DNA of 21,180 nt from Ophioceras dolichostomum (taxonomy: Eukaryota; Ascomycota; Sordariomycetes; Magnaporthales; Ophioceraceae): positions 1 to 21,180 of the forward strand of contig PYST01000509.1 in the NCBI GenBank assembly GCA_003049485.1, in the 5' to 3' direction. The position numbers and the translations under genes were made by a program. Each line of letters starts with the position of its first letter. Position 1 is the stretch's first letter. Below, piece after piece: positions 1-9,338 of this stretch. Under the pieces are notes generated by a model. That model was not told the DNA's origin. It worked only from the letters and a program-made list of their open reading frames with translations, and ran no database searches.

Positions 1-1168
1 TACAACTGGCCATAATTGTGCAGTGGTGAAAGTGGTGTGAAAGGGAGAGAGAATTTTGCGGGGACATTAATTTTTTGGGGGCTGAGCCAGGTTTGCAGAA
101 AGGTCTCAGAGGACAGAGAAGAGAGAGTTCTATCATTATCATCGTACATATCTTAGGTAGGTATTTATCTCATCATCAGGACCGCAGACGACCTCTTCAT
201 ACGAGGCACGCAGGCAAAGTTGACCGACGTGCTAGCTGGCTAAGACTTCGAGGTGTTGAGCGCTGCAGAGAACTGGTGATGATGATTGGGCAAAGGCCGC
301 GATTTGCCGATGACCCAACTCAATAGGCATTATACCACCTGAGCACTCAACCAGCTAGCGCACCCTACTTGCATTTGTCCGGTTCCGCGCCTGGCGTTGT
401 GAACCCCCACTGTCCACTGTGTCCCAGCTGCGAGGGGGGAAGACGAGACGGCCGCCGATTGGTGAATGGGCCGGCTTTAGTCAAGAATCACCGTGAAAGA
501 AATTTGAAGACGCACATGTCTCCCACACTAAATGTGGGGCAGTCTCGAGGCGTGGGCGGGGCATTGGCCGAGAACGAGTCAAGAACCGTCATTTTTCTCT
601 TCTCCCCTCCGTCGTCGGTTGCCTTTCTTGTCCAAGAGTACGGGCTGTTTGGAGGGCCCTCAGTCGAACATCTTCAGTTCTCCGCGCAGTCACCAGAGAA
701 TTGTTAGAGAACGGGTGGGCATAACTTGTTTTTCCTTCTCTTATTACATACTGGCACCTGGCCATTCACTCGGGTTTTTTTTCTTAGTGGAACTGGTTGA
801 ATGTTTCTTGGGATTTTGCTCCCACGCTACCGGACCCTGATCGGCTAGGTGATGTGTAATCGACTCACGAAAAGCCAAAATCCGGCCGCTTCTTCCCCCG
901 CTCCGCTTTTCGCCTCCTCAAAGCTAGAGTTTGCTACGCCCTTTGTCTGTCCACAACAAAACGAAGGGATAAAAAAAAAGAAAAAAGAGAAAAACTCGCT
1001 CAACCCGTCCTTCTAGATACCCACGTCGCCGGTTTTCTAGGACGGAAAGCGCTCAACGTCCCAGGCGACGAACGTGCACGACTAGCACTCGACATCTCCA
1101 GGACCAGCAACAGCGGAACCGATTGTTGAAAGCCTACCTCAGGACGTCGCGACGGAGAGCCCAGCAAG
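1..1168. other. 5' flank and leader of the cys-3-type gene
   Basis: No convincing gene is visible in this stretch. Short open frames have no protein-like composition and no family match. An A-rich purine tract lies at about 968-995. The final 170 nt before the start codon at 1169 contain no ATG, as expected of a translated leader. A TAGGTAGGTA motif at 154-163 belongs to a motif family that recurs across the window. I found no exact CYS3-type site (ATGRYRYCAT) here. Confidence 0.6.
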
Positions 1169-3183
1169 ATGTCGAACTTCCACGGCCGGCGGGCACAAAA
1201 CGTGTCGCAGTACCTCAAAGAGCTCAACGCCGTCCAAGATGCGACGGCGACGGCAGATGGCGCCTTCGACCTCGACGAGGACCTTACCATGTTCACGAAC
1301 ACCAGTTTCTATGACATCGAGACCGGCATGAACACCGACTTCCAGTCACAGCCCGGCAAGCCAGACAGCGAGACACCAAGATCTGATGATCCGACCTCGG
1401 CCGCGTCGACAACGATGGATGAGTTCAGCAACCTGGATTTCATGTCAGGTCGGTGCTGTCCTGTTTCTTTTGGTTTCTTTTTTCTTGCAACGGACCCCTA
1501 TATGTTTGGCTTCCTTTTGTTTAAGGTTTACTGGCGCTGGCAAACCTAGCCATTGCCGCCCATAACGGCGGGACGGCCATGCCTCACATTCCAGATTACC
1601 ACGAGACCGTCTTTCCCCGCACCGGGGGACGTGGCGGCCACTACTCACTCAACGCTGTGCGTGTTGGCCGCCGAGGAGAGGCGAGCGTCTTTCAGTCCGC
1701 CCTCCATATGCTCCCTGCTCGTCTCCCTCGAATCAAAGAGCCGTTCAAGTTGATCACAGAGCATGGGCGCATGGGCGCATGCAACCCCCACACGCCTCGC
1801 AAGTGCAGGCAGGAAGAGTTGGCGGGGGAAGAAGGTTGGATCGAGTGCGCCAGCCCCCTGATCAAGATTCTTTGTGTACGGCTTATGATTGGAACAGGAC
1901 CCGCGCGACCTGGGAACCATTTTCCTGACAGGGGAACTTTCTTTTGCCTTTGGTCGCAATTTCACTTCCGTTATGTGGCGTTTTGCTGGGATCAAGGCCA
2001 TCGCAAAGGGCATGAGTGAGTGCCCTTTTGATCGGGGGGGCATTGGGACGAGGGAGCGGACAAAGGGGGGTGGGAGGGTGCGCCTAAATGCCGGCTGACA
2101 AATTGGGCGGCACACCACGGGGCGATGGTGCCAACCGATGGTGCAATACCCCGTGACCTCCACTCTCCCCCGAAGGAGCAGAGAAGCCCGGCCGAGGCAG
2201 CAGGAGGTCCGATCAAGTGTTGAAGGGGGCAGTCATGACTTACAGTTTTGTGTCCCATCGCACCGCAACCCGACCGGCGGACTGCATGCTGTTGCACCGT
2301 TTCCAACCGTTGTCATCTTTGGCCTTATTTCTGTTTCTTCTTTTCCCATACTCCTCTCACTCTCTCCATCCCGCTGTTCTCCGCTGTTTTCCTTCCCCCA
2401 CACCGCCGCCCTATTCCCCGGTATTTTTATAAGTCACGATATGGCGATGTCTGATTCATGTTCATGAAAACAAAGGCCCTTTCTTGCTGACATGGAACAA
2501 CAATGTCTTCAGGCGACTTCAACTTCCCGGATTTTGGCGCGGCGTACACGTCGCCAACGCTGGGGAACTTCTCGGAGAGCTTGGGCAGCCATCTCCAGCC
2601 CATCCAGCCAACCCCACAGTCGATATACCCAGCGCCACCTCAACACCCACACCAACCAAATGGCTTCCGGCACCAGCCTCCGAGGCTAGAAAGCCACCCC
2701 GGCAAGGCTGACGGCTCTTCGTCCTCGTCAACAGCGTCGCCCGTCATAGGCCAGGGCCCGCCCCAACCCGCGAACGGCACCAACGGCTCCGGCGGCAGCG
2801 CCAGGCAGCTGAGCATGGAAGAGGCGTCGCGGCTGGCCGCCGAGGAGGACAAGCGGCGGCGCAACACGGCGGCGAGCGCGCGGTTCCGGATCAAGAAGAA
2901 GCAGCGGGAGCAGGCCCTGGAGAAGAGCGCCAAGGAGATGAACGAGAAGGTCTCCACGCTGGAGAACCGCATCGCCCAGCTCGAGACGGAGAACAAATGG
3001 CTGAAGAACCTCATCATGGAGAAGAACGACGGCAACGAGGACATGGTCAAGCTGTTCAAGGACTACAGCTCCAAGGGCGGGGCCGCGGCGGCGGCGGCCG
3101 AGGCGGCGGCCAGGGAAGCTGCTAAGAAGAAGCCCGCGCCGGCGTCGCCTGAAGAGCACGAGGGCGGCGAGATGACGGGTTGA
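1169..3183 (+). CDS. cys-3: CYS-3/MetR-type bZIP sulfur regulator
   Basis: Probable bZIP transcription activator of sulfur acquisition, the Neurospora CYS-3/Aspergillus MetR family, acting in the nucleus when favoured sulfur sources are scarce. The model has two exons, 1169-1448 and 2513-3183, giving 316 residues. The junction joins ...FMS to GDFNFPDF in frame (phase 1); a GCTGAC branch point lies at 2486-2491 and the acceptor is TTCAG. The basic region lies at about residues 207-225 with the bZIP signature NTAASARFR. It is followed by a leucine-zipper heptad stretch at about 227-261. The N-terminus is acidic and Ser/Thr/Pro-rich, as in an activation region. The tail is Ala-rich. The ATG at 1169 starts MSNFHGRRAQNVSQYL, which resembles what I recall of CYS-3 N-termini. 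The intron is long and its donor (GTCGGT) is weak, so an alternative start at 2503 (226 residues) is possible. Family call is strong; the exact 5' structure is inferred. Confidence 0.88.
2125..2147. promoter_or_regulatory. Two near-consensus CYS3-type binding sites
   Basis: ATGGTGCCAA (2125-2134) and ATGGTGCAAT (2138-2147) each match 9 of 10 positions of the CYS3 palindrome ATGRYRYCAT and lie 13 nt apart. They sit inside the long cys-3 intron, about 280 nt upstream of the TATA-like stretch. Autogenous control by CYS3 is known in Neurospora. That these are bound sites is inference. Confidence 0.3.
2330..2433 (+). promoter_or_regulatory. Possible internal promoter before cys-3 exon 2
   Basis: A strongly CT-rich tract (about 2330-2400) is followed by TATTTTTATAAG at 2422-2433, 70 nt before an in-frame ATG at 2503. 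CT tracts and TATA-like elements are typical of filamentous-fungal core promoters. Initiation here would give a 226-residue form that keeps the whole bZIP domain but loses exon 1. The function is inferred from layout only. Confidence 0.35.
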
Positions 3184-4033
3184 GAACGCCTTGTTGTCTC
3201 ATTATGAGCTCCGTTTTGATGCCTTCTACGTTTGTTATTTTTGGTATATACATTTTGTTTGATTTTCTTTCTCTATTTTTTCTCTCGGGCTTTTTTGGGT
3301 CTACTGCTTTATTACCAGTATACGTTTTGATACACATCGGGGACCGGGAGTTCTCTGGGGAGGCGGTCGAGGGGTATGAGGCTTTCAAGGGATGGCTTTC
3401 TCTGGTGGCAATCTTCTAATACCTCTGCGGGATGAGGTAGGACGCCGACTACATGAGGATGGCGATGTTGTCCGGCTGACACGATGGATGGGTGGATGGC
3501 ATGGACGATGTATGGCGGAGATACCCGCTAGGCCATCGCGTTAAGGGAGGAAGGATATGGATGGGTGGCTAAGAAAGTGGGAAACAGCGATCGAGATATT
3601 GTTCATCGACCCGTACAAGGAGTTCGTAGTGACAGCGCGAGATGGAATGAAATAGAACGTGGCTCTATTTAAGGCGTTCTGTTCACTCTCTGGTCTAGTC
3701 CTCTTTTGTTCTCAGCCTGCGGGCGTCTTCGTCCCACAAGAAAAACTAGCAATATGATAGGTACCTACCTAGATACTGTATAAGATCGATCGACTGCTGC
3801 TACCACCACCACCTCCTCCACGATGTCCGCATCGTGCTGCCTCCCCGATCGAGATAACGCCACAAAAAAAGTGCCAACGTGGGGGACAGACAGCTCCCTC
3901 CCACGAGCATATCAAACATGCGCGCCAACATGCAGTTCTCGATCATTTTTACCGCTAGAGCTTAACTAAACTAAACCAGAATGGTCTACCACCCCCATCC
4001 TCATCCTCCTCCACCTCGTCTCCTCCAGATAGA
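3184..4033. other. Gene-free interval between convergent genes
   Basis: This interval lies between the cys-3-type gene (+) and the small conserved gene on the minus strand, so it should carry both 3' untranslated regions. It is T-rich just after the cys-3 stop. A TAGGTACCTACCTAG-like motif lies at about 3758-3772. No coding sequence or RNA gene was recognised. Confidence 0.6.
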
Positions 4034-4702
4034 TCACTTCTTAGGCCCCTCCTCCTCCTCCTTGTTGTTACCAGGGAGCGCCTCAGCCTCGGCCCGCAGG
4101 TCGGCGATCCTGATCTGGTTGCGCTTGCCCAGGACGCGCAGCGTGTTGCGGCGCTCGATGTCGGCCATCTCGGCCCAGTTGGCGATGCGCGACATGGTGC
4201 CGTCCGTGTGGATGACCATGGGCCCCAGGTGGTCCAGCGACATGCTGCCCTGGCCGCTGCTGATGTCGAGCTGCTTGATGCCGCTGATGCCGCTGCTGCC
4301 GCCGCTGCTGCTGCCGCCGCCTTCTGTTGACAGTGCTGCTGGCAGCGCTAGTAGTGGGCGTTTTGGCTGCTGTGGTTGCGCCTCTGCCGCTGCCACATGG
4401 TGCTGGAGCTCTGAGGTTTCAGGGGCTGCTTCAGTGGTTGGGGGCTTGGGCGCAGGGGCTTCTGCTGCGCTGGTAGTAGGGGTGGCGGTCTCAGCGTCTT
4501 GGGGGGCCATGGTGTGCTGCTGCCGCTGGTGTCTGATGGCGGTGTTCAAGTTGTTTTCGGTCGAGATGTGCAATGACGTGCTTGCGGGGTTGTATGAGGT
4601 GGTGAGCGCTGGTCGCAATGATGTGATGAGGACGGTGTGGGCTCTTCCTTGTGTGGTGCTGGATGCGGATGCTCGGCCGAGCAGGTAAAAGGCTTTTCTC
4701 AT
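4034..4702 (-). CDS. Conserved fungal protein, probably mitochondrial
   Basis: An intronless frame of 222 residues that I cannot name. The C-terminal block at about residues 155-205 contains LGPMVIHTDGTMSRIANW, then IERRNTLRVLGKRNQIRI. This pattern (GP..V..DGT.SRI.NW...ERRNTLR.L.KRN) is one I recall from uncharacterised fungal proteins. The first 60 residues are rich in Arg, Ser and Thr and nearly free of acidic residues, like a mitochondrial presequence. The middle (about 65-150) is low-complexity Ala/Pro/Thr and Gly/Ser, the latter encoded by a GCC/GCT-type trinucleotide run at about 4260-4330. The ATG at 4702 is chosen because it adds the presequence. A second in-frame ATG at 4510 (residue 65, MAPQDAE) could give a form without it. 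No membrane segment or catalytic motif is visible. It is convergent with the cys-3-type gene. Confidence 0.72.
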   Translation of the reverse strand: MRKAFYLLGRASASSTTQGRAHTVLITSLRPALTTSYNPASTSLHISTENNLNTAIRHQRQQHTMAPQDAETATPTTSAAEAPAPKPPTTEAAPETSELQHHVAAAEAQPQQPKRPLLALPAALSTEGGGSSSGGSSGISGIKQLDISSGQGSMSLDHLGPMVIHTDGTMSRIANWAEMADIERRNTLRVLGKRNQIRIADLRAEAEALPGNNKEEEEGPKK

Positions 4703-5593
4703 GGCAAGTTTCGGTCCGTTCCTCTCGGTCCAACCCCCACAGAGGATGCAGAGATCTTATGGTTGATACTTTTCAATTGCTTTAATGATGGTGAAGAGCT
4801 TGACGGTTTGGGCTGATATGTGCTGTGGTGGAGACGGTGCATTCTGCCTAGCTCGTGGAAAATTCGATGTGATTCGACGTCCACTCCAGACGAGGCCACA
4901 GCTTTCTCCTTCTTTCGAGATCTCTCTTCACGCTTTTGACCTCAAAAAGAAACAAATTTTCCTGGAAAATGGTAAATCGGGCAGGTCCTGAAGCAAGGAC
5001 GGAGTCCTCGAATATTTTTCTTTTATTTTTTCTTTTCTATCCTTCATTCGCTTAAAGTCGTCTCATTTTGCCTGCATCACTCTGGACTGCAACACACACC
5101 CCCAGGTTCAGCTGGCAGCTGCAGCTCGGTCTGACCCGCCACCCTTATACTTGACTGAAGGATCACACCGAACAAGGATCCCACCAGCAGACATTTTTGT
5201 CAGTTCTACAACCGCTGCACAAGCGTGCATCCTTAATGAGATAATGACTGCTACGTTCCCATTGAAGGAAGGACGGACCCCCACGTTCATGAGCCGTGTG
5301 GCCTGAGTTCTCACCTTTGCATACCACTCCTTGACCACTGGCTGGCTGCCTCACTTATGCTTACATCCGGGAGTCACACTTCCTGTCCACGTCTTTTGAT
5401 AGACCGCCTGGGTTCTAGTTGTGAGGGGAGCTGGGACTCCTATTCGAATACCTCAGCATCACCCCTCATAAGCCTCCCCTCCGCCAGTGAATCAACAGTT
5501 GCGTCTGTACATCGCGGGCAGCGAGTTCCCCCACATCCTGGAAGGGCAGTGTCCCGGTGCTTGTACCCTGATTCTCTGTTCACATTGCATGTT

Positions 5594-5628
5594 GCAGGAG
5601 GCAGAAGGCAGGAGGCAGGAGGCAGGAA
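5594..5628 (+). repeat. Tandem repeat, 7-nt unit x5
   Basis: Five adjacent copies of GCAGGAG; the second reads GCAGAAG and the fifth GCAGGAA. Intergenic, with no visible function. Confidence 0.9.
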
Positions 5629-6724
5629 TGGGCAACTCACCCGTTCCTGAATAGGAACGGAACAGCGGGCACTCCTGTCTCTTATTGCCACCACCACCTA
5701 ATATCGATTCATGGTTCCATCCCCCGCCACCTCCCCTGTTCTGGCGGCCATACATCCCGCATGTACCGGAGATCTGACAGCAGCTCAAGCGGTTCTCGAC
5801 GGCTCTAAAACCAAAAGGAATCAGAGCTGTGTCGGCAGGCAGGATCAAGACGCTTCTCCACACATTCTGCTAGCGATGAGTGTGGGGTGAACACATATTC
5901 ATTCTCTCTTGGCCAATGAGACGGTGAGACGCATGAACCACTGGGGCGGCAGAGCTTATTTCATCGTCTTCTATCATTTGGCGTCAGGATCTCGCCATCG
6001 TCCTTGTCATAAGTATTGCCAGAGCGGGCGGCAGGCAACACGGCTGGCCTCGGCATGCCGTGAATACAGACATTGGTAGTCATAGCAGACACGCTTACCC
6101 GGCAGCCATTTCTCTACTTCTCACACGATCTCACCAAGGGCTTCTTCCGTTGTAGACCTACTCTTCGCTTCTTTTTGTTCTGTGCCCGAGGCTTTTGGTC
6201 GATATGGGCCATTTTTAGGGGTTCGGATGGTTTATGTTGTGCTCGCTATAGATGCCCGCTCGGTGAAGATATCTGGCCGTCTTTTTTTTCTCTCTTTGGA
6301 AGAGTAAGTAACCATAAAATAATTATAACCCCTCTTGGCAGACACGTCGGCAGCCGCACACACTGTGACGCTGACCATTTGAGACCTGGCCGGTCTTGCC
6401 GATCTATACTGCTACTGCTTTCCGGGGATTTATAAAGACTTGTGAGAAGCAACATCACGCCTCTTCCCTTTTTTATGAAAGGGTAGGTTTTTGAGTTAAA
6501 ATATGGTACTTGAGAGACGGCCGTCTATTTTCAGCTTTGGCAGATGGAATCAGACGAATATCTTAGAGACCAGACTAGACTACCAAAGACAGGAGTTTGG
6601 GCAAGATACAAGGCTGACAGTATCTCATAAAGTATTGGAAAGGAGAGAAGAGAACTATTTGAATGAGTGTATTGAAGAGCCCCTGCCCTTATTATTCTGT
6701 CTATCTACAGAGTGAATGGACGGT

Positions 6725-6845
6725 CTTTTATAGACCTCTAGAGTGGAGAGATGAATCACGTCGAAGGTCATAGAAGCTATTATCAAGCATCGTTCTAGAA
6801 CATCATAGAAGTCCATAGAACCTTCGGGCAGTTGGTAGAATCTTC
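6725..6845 (-). promoter_or_regulatory. Heat-shock-element-like array with TATA box
   Basis: On the minus strand TATAAAAG occupies 6725-6732. Upstream of it in that orientation, GAA and TTC triplets fall on a 5-nt grid: TTC at 6793, 6823 and 6843; GAA at 6798, 6808, 6818 and 6838. Two further GAA triplets at 6763 and 6773 share the grid but sit in the opposite phase. Perfect inverted units are TTCTAGAA (6793-6800) and GAACCTTC (6818-6825). This spacing is that of heat-shock factor sites (nGAAnnTTCn). No gene is recognised downstream; the array may belong to an LTR remnant. Confidence 0.4.
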
Positions 6846-7084
6846 TGACATAAAGTTAGGGACTGGCCGAATCAAAGACAAAAAGAGAAACTGAGTGATT
6901 GGGGACGTGCTACAAGGTGCCGTCAAATTATTATAGAAGGTGAGTGACACGAGATGAGTACCGGTACACTCGGTTTTGTCATGTTTTCCACTCTGAATTT
7001 AAGGAATATTCTCCGCTCACTGTCGTATCAGTCTTTGCAGGTTACGGAATTTCCGAATATTTTATCTAAGTTACCCCGGTTTGA

Positions 7085-7258
7085 TTTCTCAACATCCGGG
7101 GTGGACAGTCGGCGAGGAACAAAAAAAAATCTGTCCAAAAAGGGCGGAAGGCTCCCTATATTCAGCCTGAACGGAGAGCGAAGCTAAAGCATGAAATCCG
7201 TCGAGATGCTAGTGATATTGCAGGCCAGATGTGCGATATTGATTTTGAGCTCATGCTT
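7085..7258 (+). pseudogene. Short coding-like relic, unidentified
   Basis: A 58-codon stretch bounded by TGA codons reads like protein, with a basic, charged composition, for example KGRKAPYIQPERRAKLKHEI followed by RRDASDIAG. It has no ATG start and I see no clear splice sites that would extend it. It could be a decayed exon, a fragment of a transposable-element frame, or chance. I do not recognise the family. Confidence 0.2.
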
Positions 7259-8097
7259 TGAGGTTAGTACTTGATCTTAGGTTGCTTGGATGCTAGACTC
7301 GAGCCCGAGTTTGGAAGCTTGGAGGGTGGATGCGGCGAATACCACCGCTACCATCGCCAAAGTTAAGTGTTGATCAGGCATGCTAGGTTTACCTATTTAT
7401 CCCCTTTGATTCCGTGCGCACGAGTGTACACGCCGTGTTTGGTCAGTGTCACGTGGAGGTGATAGCCTCGAGGCATATCCAAGGAGCCACCAATGCCACA
7501 GCCTTGGGACACCGAAGAGAGTCGAGGGTCCGGCCGAACCTAATTTTCATAGTAGCCACCTGCTAACCATGAAGGGTTGTAGATGGGCAATCATCGAACA
7601 ACAGTCGAAGAGGCAGTAGATGCAAACACGACAGCACCAGGGCGATGAGCGGCTGCCTGCCCTCTACTTTTGCAGGTTCGATATGGTGAGTTTCTGTAAA
7701 AAGAGTCGACAGAAAGACAACGCAATGGCCAAAAGCGGAACCTCTTCCCGCTTGCCGAAATCGAAAAGCCAGGCAATGCTTGCTTGGAGAGTTTCCCGCA
7801 CGCGACGTTTTTTTCCCCCTCCTCTCCTAGGGATACACTAGAGCCGCTCACTGGACCTGAGTGCATCGATGCGACCTGCAGCTTGTGAGAAGCTGCTCCT
7901 CCGGAGGTTCCCATAGCGCCAAGAAATAATACAAGGGTCATCAAAATCCCATCTGACTGACCCACACGCAGATCAAGAACAAAGCGGAACTGAGCAAATG
8001 AGAAAAAAACATATCGGAACGCGGTGGAACGCAGTGCAGGCAGCGCCTGGGTAGGTGCCGGGGCGACGTTAAGGCGCATGTGCGAGATTCAACATAC

Positions 8098-8827
8098 TCA
8101 GACTGTCGCCTCGAGGTCGACGTCGAGCTCTTTCAGGAAAAGATCATTGAGCGACGAGCCATCCCTGAGGTAGACCCAGTCGCCCGATGCCGTGCCCTCC
8201 TTCTCGTTCTGGCCGTCTCCGATTATGACCCAATCATAGCGCTTGGGCCCGGAGATGGGCGACGACAGCCATATTTGCTTGTTGGGCGGCTGTTTGTTGA
8301 TGACGTAGGTGCCAAGCGGCGGGAAGGTGAGCGTCAGGACGCCGGCCTGCTCGATGGACGGTTAGCAAAGTGGCCATCTTGTGTAATCGATTGTTCGCAT
8401 CGCGATGCCATTGACCTGCCGCAGGTCGAAACTCAATTGAGCTTCATCATGGTGGCGCACATACCGAAAACTCCACATCGACATCAGGCCGCTGCTCGGT
8501 CACCTCCTCCAGCTTGCTCAGCATCGTCTCGAGGTATTCGTCGGCGAGCTCATGATATTCGGCATCCTCGAGAGGAGCTGCCGTCTTGGGAACCGACGTC
8601 GGCTCAGGCGTCTTGGGCTTGGGGTCCTCGGAGTCCGGGGACAGGCCCTTGTTCCTGCTCGAGCTGGTTGCGACGAATCTCTGCGCGACGACGACGGCCG
8701 GGGAATGGCTGGGAGCGGCCGGCCTGGCTACGATCGGGCGGAGGAGCTGCCGCTGAACCGCCGGTCTAGCGGATAGACCGCGTCGAAGAACGGCGTTACG
8801 AACGAGACCGAAGCTTGGGCGGCTCAT
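8098..8827 (-). CDS. YFH1: Frataxin, mitochondrial iron chaperone
   Basis: Frataxin acts in the mitochondrial matrix, promoting sulfur transfer and iron use during iron-sulfur cluster assembly on the ISCU/NFS1 complex. There are two exons on the minus strand, 8827-8465 and 8346-8098, giving 203 residues (human about 210, yeast 174). The 118-nt intron has a GTATGT donor, a GCTAAC branch point and a CAG acceptor, and joins ...DVEFS to AGVLTLTFPP in phase 0. The acidic helix LEDAEYHELADEYLETMLSK begins at about residue 86. The beta-sheet part includes GTYVINKQPPNKQIWLSSP, the typical frataxin core, and SGPKRYDW follows. The first 60 residues are Arg/Ala/Ser-rich, a mitochondrial presequence. The ATG at 8827 (MSRPSFGLVRNAVLRRGLSA) is chosen over longer frames because it places that presequence at the N-terminus. 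The gene is divergent from the AP-3 sigma gene. Confidence 0.95.
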
Positions 8828-9338
8828 TTTGGACTGATCGTTGATTTGATGAGGGGAGGTTGTGGAAGTGAAATCGGGATTAGAAGAACGGGATCGGCCG
8901 AGCTTGAAAGCTGGACAGGATGGCCGTCGGGGTCTTGTTTCGCTGAAAGGAATCGATTTGATGCCAGGGATGATGAGCGGTTTATGCAGCACAGCATCAG
9001 CCCACCTTCAGAATGAGGCTCCCCAACGTTGCGGAACTGAACGGGTAGCTGAAGCTTCCTTTTGGAGGTGGAAGGAGGGACGGAAAGCGGGCATCAATTG
9101 GATGAAAGAGGAGGCGTGGTCTGTGCGACGATAATTACACCCCTCCAGCTTTCACTTCTCAAAGCCGGGGAGCCCCATAAATATGGCACACCCCACAAAT
9201 CAGGTCCAAGATGCAGAACATGTCATCGCGGGGTGAAGACAGCCTCCCAACTCCCAGTCTCTCACCCTCGACTCCTGAGGGCTCGGTGCTCGGTTCTTAA
9301 TCCACGCTGAGAAAGGCTTGTGAGCCTTCAACGCAGCC
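8828..9338. promoter_or_regulatory. Divergent promoter, frataxin and AP-3 sigma
   Basis: This 511-nt interval separates the frataxin start (minus strand) from the AP-3 sigma start (plus strand) and should hold both promoters. A TAAATAT stretch at 9178-9184 could serve the plus-strand gene. A CCAAT pentamer in the frataxin orientation lies near 9097. Short upstream ATGs occur at about 9182 and 9212 and could be leader uORFs if transcription starts that far up. Confidence 0.45.

Larger units (their letters stand above)
1449..2512 (+). other. Long intron of the cys-3-type gene
   Basis: This 1064-nt intron is about ten times the size of the others in the window. It has a weak GTCGGT donor, a good GCTGAC branch point and a TTCAG acceptor. 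Inside are an 8-nt tandem repeat (1761-1782), two near-matches to the CYS3 binding palindrome, a pyrimidine-rich tract and a TATA-like stretch close to exon 2. I see no convincing internal exon. Confidence 0.65.
4703..8097. other. 3.4-kb region without a convincing gene
   Basis: I found no open frame with family features, no tRNA or rRNA, and no intact mobile element. The right half (about 6430-7300) is visibly more AT-rich than the genes. Noted inside: a 7-nt tandem repeat (5594-5628), a heat-shock-element-like array with a minus-strand TATA box (6725-6845), and a short coding-like relic (7085-7258). A 162-codon minus-strand frame at 7591-8079 directly after frataxin has no protein-like features and is more likely 3' flank. 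Confidence 0.55.

Noticed and set aside
290..365. tRNA-like stretch on the minus strand
   Set aside because: Resembles a D-arm at first sight, but there is no GTTCRA T-loop and no matching acceptor stem.
1579..2019. 146-codon frame inside the cys-3 intron
   Set aside because: Composition is not protein-like, no family is recognised, and the flanking exons join cleanly without it.
3981..4688. 235-codon plus-strand frame opposite the conserved 222-residue gene
   Set aside because: Low-complexity Pro, Leu and Ser runs typical of an antisense shadow; the minus strand carries the conserved block.
7591..8079. 162-codon minus-strand frame just after frataxin
   Set aside because: No domain, signal or conserved motif; position suits the frataxin 3' flank.
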